From NCBI GenBank assembly GCA_030145015.1, contig JAQYWI010000025.1, positions 1 through 42,891 on the forward strand: a stretch of 42,891 bases of DNA, given 5' to 3'. Every line of letters begins with the position of its first letter. The stretch's first letter is position 1. Below, one piece after another: positions 1 to 8,983 of this stretch. The translations under genes were made by a program, and so were the position numbers. Under the pieces are notes generated by a model, which was given only the letters and a program-made list of their open reading frames with translations, had not been told where the DNA came from and did no database searches. The DNA is from Desulfobacterales bacterium. Its GTDB lineage: Bacteria > Desulfobacterota > Desulfobacteria > Desulfobacterales > JAHEIW01.

Positions 1-289
1 GTGCCCCGGGTATACTAGTCGTCCGAACCGGGCAATTGACGACAGGGGACTCTCACCCCTTAAAACTTGCGGCCTTGTCGGCCGCTCCGTTCGCTTGCGC
101 TCGTCTCTCTGATCCACAACTGATCCCTTCTGCGGGACCTTTTCCTCAACGCTCACTACCATGGCTTTTGACCACAGCAGCTTGAGGTGCTTTGAAGCCT
201 GCTTTTGCAAGCCGACTCCGAGGGACCAACATACCCTCATCTTCTGTGCAGTTACGCACACTTTATATTAAAGTGCGCTCGTGGCGCAC
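1..289 (-). mobile_element. Putative 5' end of a group II intron (partial, off left edge)
   Basis: Read on the minus strand, this block would start at 289 with GTGCGC, matching the GUGYG 5' end of group II introns. It folds into several compact stems: GTGCGC/GCGCAC at 273-289, GCGGCC/GGCCGC at 69-85, and AGGGG/CCCCT at 44-60. The last contains the sequence GGGGTGAGAGTCCCC, which resembles the GGGTGAAAGTCCC hairpin I associate with domain I of bacterial group II introns. The block is visibly more GC-rich than the AT-rich DNA to its right. A maturase/reverse transcriptase gene would lie beyond the left edge, so the identification rests on RNA-like structure alone. A fragment of another structured mobile element is the main alternative. 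Confidence 0.45.
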
Positions 290-659
290 TATCTCCAACA
301 AAACGGTAGATATCAAATCTTAAAATTGTTTGGATATTCGATTATAATCACAACTCAGAGGGGTGAATCCGAGCCTATGGATTTGCCCTTTTTATTTCCT
401 CAAAGCCATGGGAAAGATGTTGAAACGCTCCGTGCAACGCTCATCCAGTCCGGTTTTTGACCCAGGATGATGAACGCAGAGTAAAACAGACTTGACAATA
501 CCCAAAACTTAAGGCAGGTTAAACACACATAAATTATTAATATTAATAGAAAAACTGATTTTGTTACGTTTTATCTCAACATATCGCTAAGCATCTGGAT
601 GATTGTTAAAACAAAATAGTATCTTTTGGGTACAATATTTCAGCATAAAGGAATAAAAT
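290..659. other. Intergenic, no gene recognised
   Basis: This AT-rich stretch lies between the putative intron end and the serine hydrolase gene. I see no convincing coding region, tRNA or terminator. If the intron call is right, the bases just right of 289 are its 5' exon on the minus strand. Confidence 0.4.
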
Positions 660-2117
660 ATGAAAATATTAAATGTGAGCTCAATGAAAACAACATTTTT
701 TATTCTCACTTTTATCCTTTTTGCATCTTTAACAGAAAATTCTGTTTACGCACAAACAAAAGAGAGGGAGTACTGGCCCACAAGCGGATGGAAGATTTCT
801 ACCCCGGAGATGCAGGGTATGGATTCCGCTAAACTGTTGATAGCTGAAGAATTTATCCAAAATCGACTTCCCGATGCGTTTAGTTTGCTGGTTGTTAAGA
901 ACGGCTATTTAGTTTTTGAGAAATACTATTCGTGGGGAAGTCCTGAAAAATATGCTGTCGTTCATTCCGTTACCAAAAGTGTTACGTCAGCCCTAATCGG
1001 TATCGCACTGGACAAAGGTTATCTTAACAGTGTGGATCAAAAACTAATCGAATTTTTTCCTGAATATATCACAGACGAATCAGATCCGAGGAAAAAGGAG
1101 ATCAGTCTTAAACACCTTTTGACAATGAGTGCAGGATTCAGGTGGAACGATCGGGGTCCTAGTATGCGGAACTGGTATTATTCTTCGGATTGGGTAAAAT
1201 TTGCGGTTCAACTCCCGCAAGAAAATAATCCGGGTGACATATTTAATTACAATTCATCAACATCACATCTTCTGTCCGTAATCCTCTCAAAATCGACTAA
1301 AACCAGCACGTTGGATTTTGCAAAGCAAAACCTATTCGAACCGTTAGGGATTCAATCAGCCTACTGGCATCAAGACCCGCAAGGATACTATATTGGCGGT
1401 TTCGGTTTGGGCCTCTCAGCACGAGATCTGGCAAAATTCGGTTTCCTGTACTTGAATAATGGATATTGGAACGGTCAATCTATTGTCTCTGAATCTTGGG
1501 TGAAAGAATCGACCGGTCAACAAATACAGACTTTCAGCCATCCCATATATGGTACGTTCGGGTACGGGTATCACTGGTGGGTGAAGAAAGTCGATGGCTG
1601 CAGCAGTTTCAGGGCCTGGGGAAGGCGCGGACAATTTTTAGTGGTCGTTCCGGAACTTGACCTTGTTATTGCGGTAACATCAGGAACAGCTCTGTCTCAT
1701 CCGCCAACTTCGATTCATTATAGCCCTTTATTTGACTTAGTTGCAGCCTCTGTTAAAAGGAAAAGGCCACCGAAAAAACCACTAAAAGCCGTGGAATTGC
1801 CCACTGATATAAAAGCATTCATAACTGACTTTAATCAGGCATTATTTGATTTAGATAGAATTAAAATCGCTGATTTTTTTTCTGATCGATTTCTTACCAA
1901 TGGCAGCACGAAACAAATGTTTTTAAATTTTTTATGGGGAATTATATCTTATGTGAGAGAAGCTAAAATCGTACTTACAAAGCTTGAGTCTGAAGGCGAT
2001 ATCGCCAAAATTGAAGGTATAATCAAGGATAAATATTTTGAAGTGCCCATGATCGCTAACATGCTTATCAAAGAGAATGGCCAATGGAAATGGTATGGAA
2101 ACCAAATTCCAAAATAG
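660..2117 (+). CDS. Exported serine hydrolase, beta-lactamase/PBP (class C-like) family
   Basis: The 485-residue product belongs to the beta-lactamase-related serine hydrolases (esterases, D-aminopeptidases, penicillin-binding relatives). Residues 9-31 form a hydrophobic signal sequence with a likely cut after the AQ region, so the enzyme should act outside the cytoplasm. The catalytic SxxK motif is SVTK at 103-106 and the second motif is probably YNS at 197-199. The third motif region is the GRRGQ segment around residue 325, which replaces a canonical KTG. After about residue 385 there is an extra domain of roughly 100 residues that resembles a small NTF2/SnoaL-like fold; this is an inference from pattern only. 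The start follows an AAGG ribosome site; an in-frame ATG at 684 would also keep the signal peptide. The substrate cannot be predicted. The gene stands alone. Confidence 0.85.
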   Translation: MKILNVSSMKTTFFILTFILFASLTENSVYAQTKEREYWPTSGWKISTPEMQGMDSAKLLIAEEFIQNRLPDAFSLLVVKNGYLVFEKYYSWGSPEKYAVVHSVTKSVTSALIGIALDKGYLNSVDQKLIEFFPEYITDESDPRKKEISLKHLLTMSAGFRWNDRGPSMRNWYYSSDWVKFAVQLPQENNPGDIFNYNSSTSHLLSVILSKSTKTSTLDFAKQNLFEPLGIQSAYWHQDPQGYYIGGFGLGLSARDLAKFGFLYLNNGYWNGQSIVSESWVKESTGQQIQTFSHPIYGTFGYGYHWWVKKVDGCSSFRAWGRRGQFLVVVPELDLVIAVTSGTALSHPPTSIHYSPLFDLVAASVKRKRPPKKPLKAVELPTDIKAFITDFNQALFDLDRIKIADFFSDRFLTNGSTKQMFLNFLWGIISYVREAKIVLTKLESEGDIAKIEGIIKDKYFEVPMIANMLIKENGQWKWYGNQIPK

Positions 2118-2418
2118 CCAGTCATCGTATAAGTGGAATGCAGATACCAACATATCAGGGCTTTTGAGCCCTCCCAAAAAGTTGCGATATCGTCAAAAAA
2201 TGTGATATCCTTGAGTAGGCCCCAAATTTGTATGCTCTCAATATTATGAAATTGACATTACATGGAGGCCCTGCCTAAGTCTGTTTATTTTCAAATCAAA
2301 TTTAGGGTATCGCTTTACTCCAAAATAGAAATAGGATAAAATTGTATTTAAACAAACTTATCTATATTTAGAAGTTTATTACTCGATACGCTAATTAGAA
2401 AATTCAAAGGTGTTTAAT
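2118..2418. other. Intergenic with a small hairpin
   Basis: Between the hydrolase and the first OmpA lipoprotein there is one clear inverted repeat, AGGGCT/AGCCCT at 2157-2172 with a 4-base loop, 40 bases after the hydrolase stop. It has no T tract on the plus strand, so it is at best a weak terminator. The rest is AT-rich leader DNA. Confidence 0.35.
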
Positions 2419-3324
2419 ATGTTTAGGGGATACCAGAATATTAAGTCTGCCATTCTAATAATTTACCTGTGCTTTTTTACAATAACCGGTTGTGCCGTCA
2501 TTCAGGGCAGGTTTATAAAAACTTATGAATCAGAATATCATGATACCGTCCAGGCAAGCAGCGACACATTAAAAAATTTAAAAATACCCGTAACTGAAGA
2601 AATGTCGGATGAATTAAAAACAGTCATTAATGCACAACGCTTTGATGGAACACCGGTCACAATTGAAGTTGTCAGGATAGATCGGAATCTTACAGAGGTT
2701 TCTGTGAGAACGGGTGCGGGTGTCGTTCCGGATAAAAGAGTTTCAACGCAAATTCATGAATTTATTCGTGACCATCTTACACAGCAATCAAAGGATGATA
2801 CAAAGCACACAGGAAATATAGAAGCGGAAGGTATCCAGACCGCATTTGATGAGGAAGCTAAACAAGGAATTACAGAAGAAAACCTTGATGACGCTACTGC
2901 TCAGGAAATAATTCCGGACGAATCCACCACTGACGTTATCGATCAAAAACAAAGCAAGGGTTCACCGAAATTAGCTGAGATTTATACGGACTCGGTCTTT
3001 GTAATCTTTTTTAATCAAGATTCAAATGCACTTACGGCAAAAGCGATGGGAAAACTTGATCGGGTTGCTGAAATAATTTTTAAAAGTCAACAAGTTGAAA
3101 TTATACTAAACGGCTATACGGATTCATACGGATCACCGTCCTACAACAAAATAGTCTCTGAAACCCGGGCCAATGTAGTTAAGATCTATCTCATCGGAAA
3201 AGGTGTGGAGCCTTCTAAAATTAAAACCATGGGCTATGGGGCCCAAAATTTTTTGGCGACGAATAGAACTAAAGAAGGAAGACAATTTAATCGACGCGTT
3301 GAAATAGAACTTAATAATATGTGA
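2419..3324 (+). CDS. Lipoprotein with DUF3568-like N-domain and OmpA C-terminal domain
   Basis: The 301-residue product begins with a lipoprotein signal ending in ITGC, so Cys25 is the likely lipidated residue. Residues about 26-125 resemble the small DUF3568 lipoprotein family (a YESEY segment, then the Asp-Gly-Thr-Pro region and the VSVRTG strand). A low-complexity acidic linker follows. Residues about 185-300 form an OmpA-like peptidoglycan-binding domain, with the GYTDSYG turn and a closing NRRVEIEL strand. The protein should be an outer-membrane lipoprotein that grips the cell wall. I start at ATG 2419 because AAAGG at 2406-2410 is 8 bases upstream; a GTG at 2410 overlaps that site. It sits 48 bases before a second OmpA lipoprotein and is probably co-transcribed with it. 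Confidence 0.8.
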   Translation: MFRGYQNIKSAILIIYLCFFTITGCAVIQGRFIKTYESEYHDTVQASSDTLKNLKIPVTEEMSDELKTVINAQRFDGTPVTIEVVRIDRNLTEVSVRTGAGVVPDKRVSTQIHEFIRDHLTQQSKDDTKHTGNIEAEGIQTAFDEEAKQGITEENLDDATAQEIIPDESTTDVIDQKQSKGSPKLAEIYTDSVFVIFFNQDSNALTAKAMGKLDRVAEIIFKSQQVEIILNGYTDSYGSPSYNKIVSETRANVVKIYLIGKGVEPSKIKTMGYGAQNFLATNRTKEGRQFNRRVEIELNNM

Positions 3325-3372
3325 GCAAAGTAAGCTTTTATTATAAAATAGATTTTTGAAAGGAGGAGAATT

Positions 3373-4125
3373 ATGTTGAATAAAATATCATTTGTTGCGT
3401 TGTGTTTGCCCTTGATTATGCTTGCCGCGTGCGTGCAGAAAAGCAAGTATGTGGAACTCGAAAATGATCTTAACCAGACCCAGGCGCAATTGGAGATGGA
3501 AAATAAAGCAGTGGCGGATCTTCGTGAGCAAGTCTCAAAATTGGTGGACGAAAACAATCGCCATCAAAATACAATTAAGGATCAAAAGGGAACGATTGAG
3601 GGTTTAGAGAATGAATTAGAGAAAGAAAGATCGGTTGTTCAGCAAAAAGAGAAAAAAATCTCAGATTTGGAAAGAACCCGTGCAGAAATAGAAACCAGCC
3701 TTAAGGAACAGATTGCCCAAAAGAATATAAAGATAGAGGAGATCGAGGGCAAATTAAAGGTAACTTTTGTGGATAAGATTCTTTTTGATTCAGGAAGTGT
3801 CAAAATCAAACCAAAAGGCAGAGAAGTGATATTAACATTAGCAGATTCATTCAAGGATAAAAAAGGGCAAAGCATAGTGGTAGAGGGCCACACGGATGAT
3901 GTCCAGATTGGATCCGCATTACAGGACAGGTTTCCAACAAACTGGGAATTGTCCGCAGCGAGGGCAACCTCTGTCGTCCGATTTTTACAGGAAAAAGGAG
4001 CTATTGAGCCTGAACGGCTGACCGCCAGCGGTTTCAGTTTTTACAAACCCGTTGATACAAATGAGACGGATGAGGGGCGCAAACAGAATCGACGAATAGA
4101 AATTATTTTAATTCCGGAACGGTAA
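3373..4125 (+). CDS. OmpA-family lipoprotein with coiled-coil spacer
   Basis: The 250-residue product has a lipoprotein signal with LAAC, so Cys20 should be lipidated. Residues about 25-120 are rich in Glu, Lys, Gln and Leu with heptad spacing, a coiled coil long enough to cross part of the periplasm. Residues about 130-250 form an OmpA/MotB-type peptidoglycan-binding domain containing FDSGSVKIKPKG, the EGHTDD turn, LSAARA and NRRIEI. A very strong AAAGGAGG ribosome site precedes the ATG. The layout matches small outer-membrane lipoproteins that tether membrane to wall. No flagellar genes are nearby, so a stator role is unlikely. Confidence 0.85.
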   Translation: MLNKISFVALCLPLIMLAACVQKSKYVELENDLNQTQAQLEMENKAVADLREQVSKLVDENNRHQNTIKDQKGTIEGLENELEKERSVVQQKEKKISDLERTRAEIETSLKEQIAQKNIKIEEIEGKLKVTFVDKILFDSGSVKIKPKGREVILTLADSFKDKKGQSIVVEGHTDDVQIGSALQDRFPTNWELSAARATSVVRFLQEKGAIEPERLTASGFSFYKPVDTNETDEGRKQNRRIEIILIPER

Positions 4126-4167
4126 CGAAAGATCCCCAAAGTTTGGATGGATTTTTTTGAAGTAGTT

Positions 4168-4195
4168 TCAAAACCTTAGATCAGGTTCAAGGGCT
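4168..4195 (+). repeat. 28-base dispersed repeat, copy A
   Basis: This 28-base segment, from TCAAAACCT to TTCAAGGGCT, recurs at 14604-14631 with a single difference. Both copies lie just 3' of a gene, in DNA without coding potential. The second copy opens the larger repeat element at 14604-14765, so this one may be the end of a decayed copy. Confidence 0.7.
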
Positions 4196-4221
4196 CCGCT
4201 GATTCGGAATTACATGAACGG

Positions 4222-5169
4222 CTATTTATCATCTGCTGCCGAATATTCCATCTCAAAATGGAAATCCTGACTGGCAGCATTCAGGTGGGTTTCCGTAGAC
4301 GAAGCCGTCGTTTCCGCAACAGTGTAAGCGTCTACTTTAACCTCGTTTTCGGCACCAGCAGGTTCTTTATTAATTCCAGCTTCATTTTCAGCAGACAATT
4401 TTCTGAGTTTTCTGGCAAAGTCTTCCATAATCGCCTGCATCATCCGCCTCTTATGCCAGCCCGCCGGCCCTGCATGCATGAATTTTATGGAAAACCTTGA
4501 GAGCCGTCTATTCAACCGATTCAAAATCTTTGACGGTTCTACGCCTGAATCTTTCACCAACCCGATCATGCGATCGGTCAGTTTATCCACACGTTTTGAA
4601 ACTGCAGGTAGATTTGCCGTTTCCACTTCCTGAATTGCCGGTTTTTCTTCGACCGGCGTTTGTGCAACATACTTTGTATAAGATTGCGCAGCTATTGTAA
4701 CCGCGGCCTTGATATCAACCTCAGCTTTAACTTTTGAGATGGTTGTCAGATCGGCAAAGTTTTGAGCCTCTACTGTATCTGCGGCTGCATTGCCGGTTAA
4801 AAAATCTTTCACCATTTTAAAAATGTTTATCAAAACCGCTTTGATTTCCTTTTTTTCCTGCTCGTCCAGGGTCCCTTCCACGGTCAGTTCAAGTTTGCTG
4901 TTGGCAGTGGCTGAAATTATCTGACCTTGTGATTTGCTGTAGCTCGCACTTGTTTGGTCCAGCTTCTCATAGACAATGGCCGATGACTCAAATTTGATGT
5001 CCGATGACAGGGTGACTTTATCACCATCGGCAGTCTGAATTTCGATGTCTGTACTTTGTTCACCTGCAATTTCCGCTTTTGCAATTTGCGCTGACTGATA
5101 GGCCCAATTTGCCTGCGCCATATTGAATTGGTCCGCCGGCTTATGGCAACTGGATAAAACGCTATTCAT
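4222..5169 (-). CDS. Protein of unknown function
   Basis: I do not recognise this 315-residue product. There is no convincing signal peptide; the N-terminus is polar and includes a Cys-His pair. Residues about 48-105 are strand-like (a GDKVTLSSD segment and a LELTVEGTL segment). Residues about 105-170 look helical and Ala-rich. A basic helical segment, RRLSRFS to HKRRMM, lies near residues 218-243, followed by an acidic Ala/Thr-rich tail. AAGGAG stands about 9 bases before the ATG, so the start is firm. It is transcribed toward the OmpA genes, converging with them, and has the selenoprotein candidate 166 bases upstream on the same strand. Confidence 0.7.
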   Translation of the reverse strand: MNSVLSSCHKPADQFNMAQANWAYQSAQIAKAEIAGEQSTDIEIQTADGDKVTLSSDIKFESSAIVYEKLDQTSASYSKSQGQIISATANSKLELTVEGTLDEQEKKEIKAVLINIFKMVKDFLTGNAAADTVEAQNFADLTTISKVKAEVDIKAAVTIAAQSYTKYVAQTPVEEKPAIQEVETANLPAVSKRVDKLTDRMIGLVKDSGVEPSKILNRLNRRLSRFSIKFMHAGPAGWHKRRMMQAIMEDFARKLRKLSAENEAGINKEPAGAENEVKVDAYTVAETTASSTETHLNAASQDFHFEMEYSAADDK

Positions 5170-5335
5170 GATATTCTATCTCCTTCGCAGCTTATTTCTT
5201 AAGCATTTACTAAGTAGGTATATCGGATGCTTAACCCAAAACTTGAATATTTTTACTAATTGAAAGAAGGTGTTCGGAGTCGAAGACTGAATAAACGGCG
5301 AGCTTACCTGGAACTAAAGCATGTCCCCTCTTGCT

Positions 5336-6046
5336 TCAGTTTTCCTTTATATATCCATTAACAATAATCACGAGCTCGGGCTTTTGGGGCTGGTCGGTTC
5401 GGACAATCAGGTGCCCGCTAAATTCCCCTGCTTTTTTCGATATATCTTCAACCGCCAGCGTATAGGCATAACCGGGTTTGATTTCCTCGAGGCGCCATTT
5501 GATGTGATCCGGCAAATCATTGTCAACACCGGTAATTTTAAAGGGCTGCTTGTGATTATTGATGATTTCGAGCTTTTCCCCGGGCACCCGGCCCTTGACA
5601 CCCTGCAAGGCGAGATAACCACCCGGAACCAGTGAGATATGGGGTTTAACCTCCCCCATCAGGTAGAGCGCAACACTCTTTCTCACCGGGTCATTGGACC
5701 AAACAATTGCCTTTTTGTGAAATTCCTCTCTGACTCTGCTCGTATCGATTCCTAATGTAATTTGTCCCGTCCCGCCGGGAGGGATGACCCGATCATAACG
5801 GGTCACGATGCAGCCTCATGAATGCGTCACATCCAATATTTCAAGATCGGCGGTTCCCTGATTGATCAGCTTAAAACTGTGAGACAGTTGTTCACCTTCA
5901 AAAACGGCGGAGAAGGTATGTGTGATTTGATCGAAATGAATCACCGGCGTACTTTCAGATTGCTCTGCAAATAAGAGCGATCCAAAAAGAACGATGATTA
6001 TCAAAAAAATGAGCTCTATAAATAGTTTGATAATATTTTTGATCAT
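5336..6046 (-). CDS. Candidate selenoprotein: exported DUF1573-like protein with in-frame TGA
   Basis: Two adjacent minus-strand reading frames are really one frame of 236 codons, interrupted only by TGA at 5816-5818 (codon 77). Residues 1-27 are a signal peptide ending near LFA. The part before the TGA, ending in EILDVTHS, and the part after it, GCIVTRYDRVIPPGG, join into the DUF1573/MSP-like pattern in which the family has SCGC. The TGA falls exactly on the first Cys, giving S-U-G-C. The downstream part continues with the family-like PGG and WSNDP segments to residue 236. A ribosome site AGGGGA precedes the ATG. An 8-bp hairpin starts 9 bases after the TGA. The family's role is poorly known; a periplasmic thiol/selenol site is an inference. 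The alternative is a pseudogene made by one Cys-to-stop change. Confidence 0.75.
5784..5806 (-). promoter_or_regulatory. Candidate bacterial SECIS hairpin
   Basis: On the minus strand GTGACCCG (5799-5806) pairs with CGGGTCAT (5784-5791) over 8 base pairs, one of them G-U, around the 7-base loop TTATGAT. The loop starts 17 bases after the TGA, within the range reported for bacterial SECIS elements, and it contains a G. The hairpin lies inside the coding region, as bacterial SECIS elements do. SelB binding has not been tested. Confidence 0.6.
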
Positions 6047-6275
6047 CGCAGTTCCCCTGGTTCAATTCCGAATTCTAATGACGCCCTTGCGTTGCGACAG
6101 CCTCAATATATGAATCCGGGAATGAGTCGTCAATCAGAAATTAACAGACGGCATTTAACGGTATACTTTCAGAATTTATGCGCTCACATCCTCGCAGGCT
6201 GCCCAATCGATGGAAGGTTAAGACAAAAAACGGACCATTGGTTTCTGAAATATTTGCAAAAAGGCGAAAAATAGC

Positions 6276-6308
6276 TTGACAACTAAATCGTATTTCGTAT
6301 ATCGAAAT
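6276..6308 (+). promoter_or_regulatory. Promoter with palindromic operator ahead of tetR
   Basis: TTGACA at 6276-6281 and TATATC at 6298-6303 are 16 bases apart and read as a sigma-70 type promoter. A perfect 17-base palindrome, ATTTCG-TATAT-CGAAAT (6292-6308), covers the -10 element. Its size and place suit the operator of the TetR protein encoded 66 bases downstream, so autorepression of the whole operon is likely but inferred. The remainder of 6047-6373 holds no gene I can support. Confidence 0.6.
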
Positions 6309-6373
6309 GGAATTAATATTCTAAATATAATTTAGCTTGCTAAACCCTGTTCATAAAAGAAACCTGTGGTTAT

Positions 6374-7006
6374 ATGGGCATTGAAGAACGAAAAGAGCGC
6401 GATAAAGAGTTCCGCCGCCACCAGATTATGGACGCTGCCAAAAATACGTTCGCCAAAAAGGGTTTTAGCGGGGCAACCATTGAGAACATCGCCGAGGCAG
6501 CAGACTTCAGCCCCGCAACCATTTACCTGTACTTTAAAAACAAGGATGAACTCTATGCATCTCTGAGCCTCAAAATGCTGAAGGTCCTTGTTGAAAAAAT
6601 AGAGTTTATCTGTAATCAGAAAAACCTGAGCTCCAAAGAGAAAATCAAAGCCTTACCGGAAGCCCTCTATCAAGTATATGAGACCGATCCTTTAAATGTT
6701 ACCCACCTGCTCCGGTATCAAAGCACTGAAGCCCTTCTGAACCTCTCTCCTGAACTCACCTCCCAGATCAAAGATGCGGCCCGGAAGTATATCAATGCCA
6801 TGGTAAAAATTTTTGAAAAAGGTGTCCGGGAGGGCGATTTCCAAGATTGTCATCCGGTTGCCTTTGCCGATATCGTGTGGGGTATTTTTGCCGGTTTGGT
6901 GTTATGGGAAGGTACCAAAAAAGGTTTCGATCCCCGAAAGGATTTTTTAAAGCCAACGATACAGCTGGCTTTCGACATCGTCAGCCAGGGTATTAAAAAA
7001 TGTTGA
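6374..7006 (+). CDS. TetR-family transcriptional regulator
   Basis: The 210-residue product has a clear TetR DNA-binding domain at residues 15-62, with an IMDAAKNTFAKKGF helix, then TIENIAEAADFSPATIYLYF, followed by the helical ligand-binding domain. Length is typical. It opens a same-strand run containing an acyl-CoA synthetase and an ABC transporter, so its ligand may well be an acyl-CoA, as for FadR-type TetR proteins of fatty-acid breakdown. That link is inferred from position. The palindrome at 6292-6308 is its probable operator. The ribosome site is weak. Confidence 0.88.
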   Translation: MGIEERKERDKEFRRHQIMDAAKNTFAKKGFSGATIENIAEAADFSPATIYLYFKNKDELYASLSLKMLKVLVEKIEFICNQKNLSSKEKIKALPEALYQVYETDPLNVTHLLRYQSTEALLNLSPELTSQIKDAARKYINAMVKIFEKGVREGDFQDCHPVAFADIVWGIFAGLVLWEGTKKGFDPRKDFLKPTIQLAFDIVSQGIKKC

Positions 7007-7045
7007 AAACGTTCACCCTATTAACGATATTATAAGGTTGAAGAC

Positions 7046-8968
7046 ATGAGCGATATTTCACTTACATTTCCCCACATTCTCTTGGATAACGTCCGGAAAT
7101 TTCCTGCCAGCAAGATCGCCATACGTGAAAAAGAGTATGGCATCTGGCAGTCTTATTCCTGGCAGGATTCTCTTGACCAGGTCAGGGATTTTGCCCTCGG
7201 GTTGGCTGCTTTAGGTTTCAAGAAAGAAGACAAAATGGCCATCATCGGGGACAACCGGCCCCGGCTCTATTGGGGTATGGCCGCCTGCCAGTGCCTGGGA
7301 GGGGTGCCCGTTCCCCTTTACCAGGATGCCATCCACAAGGAGCTTCAATTCATTGTCGATCATTCAGAGTGCAGATTCGCCCTGGCCGAAGATCAGGAAC
7401 AGACCGACAAACTCATGCATCTGAAAGAGGAGATCCCCAGGATTGAATATATCATCTATACGGATCCCAGGGGGCTCAGAAACTACAAGCATGACTGGCT
7501 CCTTGACATAAGCGATGTGCAGGAGATGGGCCGCAAGTTCGCCCGGGAAAACCCCGACTATTTCATGAATGCGGTCAATGAGGTAAAACCCGACGATATG
7601 TCCCTTATCGCCTATACCTCGGGTACCACCGGCAATCCAAAGGGCGTCATGATAACCCACCGCATGATCGCCGATTGTTCCCGCGGATTTCTTGAATGGG
7701 ACAATCTGGATGAGACGGAAAATATCATGGCCTATCTCCCGATGGCCTGGATCGGGGACCATATGTTTTCCTACGGCCAGGCCCTGACGGCCGGATTTAC
7801 CGTTAACTGTCCGGAAAGCACCACGACAACATTCCATGACCAGAGGGAGATCGGCCCCACCCATGTCTTTGCCCCCCCCCGCATCTGGGAAAATATCCTG
7901 ACCCAGATCATGATCAAGATAGAAGATGCCGCCTGGATCAAACAGAAGGCCTTTCACTACTTCATGAAGGTCGCCAACCGGGTGGAAAAAAAACGAATTG
8001 TCAATGAGCCGGTTCCGTTTGCCGATCGCATTTTATACGCAATAGGCAGAATACTCATATACGGGCCCCTGCTTGATAATCTGGGCATGAGTAAGGTCAA
8101 AGTGGCCTATACCGCCGGGGAGGCTATTGGCCCGGAAATCTTCGAATTTTACAGATCTTTAGGCATCAATCTGAAGCAGCTCTACGGTATGACGGAGAGC
8201 TGCGCCTATGTCTCCATGCAAAAAGATGGGGATATCGATTCCGAATCCGTAGGTCCGCCGGCACCGGGCGTGGAAATAAAGATCTCTGACAGCGGCGAGG
8301 TTATGTACAAGAGTCCCGGCAATTTTATCGGCTATTTTAAAAACCCGGAAGGCACGGCCGAGACCATGGAGGACGGGTGGCTCCTATCCGGCGATGCCGG
8401 TTACATTACCGAGCGGGGACATCTCAAAATCATCGACCGGGCCAAGGATGTGAGCAAATTAAATCACGGCACCCTGTTCGCCCCCAAATATATCGAGAAC
8501 AAACTCAAATTCAGCCCCTATATCAAGGAGGCAGTAGCGCACGGAATGAGTCGGGATTTTGTGGCTGTCTTCATTGATATCGATTTTGGAGCTGTGGCCA
8601 ACTGGGCCGAAAGGCGCCAAATCGGTTTTACCAGCTACACCGACCTGGCCCAGAGGCCCGAGATCTATGACCTCATTTACAACGAGATTCTGCGGGTCAA
8701 TAAAAGCCTCAGCCAGGATGAGCATCTCAAAAATTCCCAGATCAAACGCTACCTCCTGTTGCACAAGGAACTCAACCCGGATGACAGTGAAATCACCCGC
8801 ACCCGCAAGGTGCGCAGGCGCTTCATTGCCGAAAAATATGAAAACCTCATCAATGCCCTCTATGAGGGCAAAGACAATGTCGATGTGGAAGCCAAGGTTA
8901 CCTATGAGGATGGCCGCAGCACAACTATGAAGGCCAATCTCAAGATTCGGGACGTGGAAACCTATTAA
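7046..8968 (+). CDS. AMP-forming long-chain acyl-CoA synthetase
   Basis: The 640-residue product is a member of the FadD15/long-chain acyl-CoA synthetase branch of the AMP-binding family. It should activate a carboxylic acid with ATP and CoA, via an acyl-adenylate, in the cytoplasm. The P-loop YTSGTTGNPKGV is at 190-201, YGMTE follows near residue 380, and the GWLLSGDAG segment holds the conserved Asp that binds ribose. Length fits the long branch. It lies 39 bases after tetR and 15 before the LivG-like ATPase. This coupling of a CoA ligase with a HAAT transporter suggests that an imported acid is activated at once. The exact chain length or ring substrate cannot be read from sequence. Confidence 0.92.
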   Translation: MSDISLTFPHILLDNVRKFPASKIAIREKEYGIWQSYSWQDSLDQVRDFALGLAALGFKKEDKMAIIGDNRPRLYWGMAACQCLGGVPVPLYQDAIHKELQFIVDHSECRFALAEDQEQTDKLMHLKEEIPRIEYIIYTDPRGLRNYKHDWLLDISDVQEMGRKFARENPDYFMNAVNEVKPDDMSLIAYTSGTTGNPKGVMITHRMIADCSRGFLEWDNLDETENIMAYLPMAWIGDHMFSYGQALTAGFTVNCPESTTTTFHDQREIGPTHVFAPPRIWENILTQIMIKIEDAAWIKQKAFHYFMKVANRVEKKRIVNEPVPFADRILYAIGRILIYGPLLDNLGMSKVKVAYTAGEAIGPEIFEFYRSLGINLKQLYGMTESCAYVSMQKDGDIDSESVGPPAPGVEIKISDSGEVMYKSPGNFIGYFKNPEGTAETMEDGWLLSGDAGYITERGHLKIIDRAKDVSKLNHGTLFAPKYIENKLKFSPYIKEAVAHGMSRDFVAVFIDIDFGAVANWAERRQIGFTSYTDLAQRPEIYDLIYNEILRVNKSLSQDEHLKNSQIKRYLLLHKELNPDDSEITRTRKVRRRFIAEKYENLINALYEGKDNVDVEAKVTYEDGRSTTMKANLKIRDVETY

Positions 8969-8983
8969 CGGAGAAAATGCGCT

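Noticed and set aside
5336..5806. Separate gene starting at GTG 5806 downstream of the TGA
   Set aside because: It lacks a ribosome site and signal peptide, and its start lies within the hairpin; it is the in-frame continuation of the 6046 start, with SCGC completed across the TGA.
6092..6274. 60-codon plus-strand open frame between the DUF1573-like gene and tetR
   Set aside because: No ribosome site, no hydrophobic or domain pattern, and it ends just at the tetR promoter; support is too weak to call a gene.
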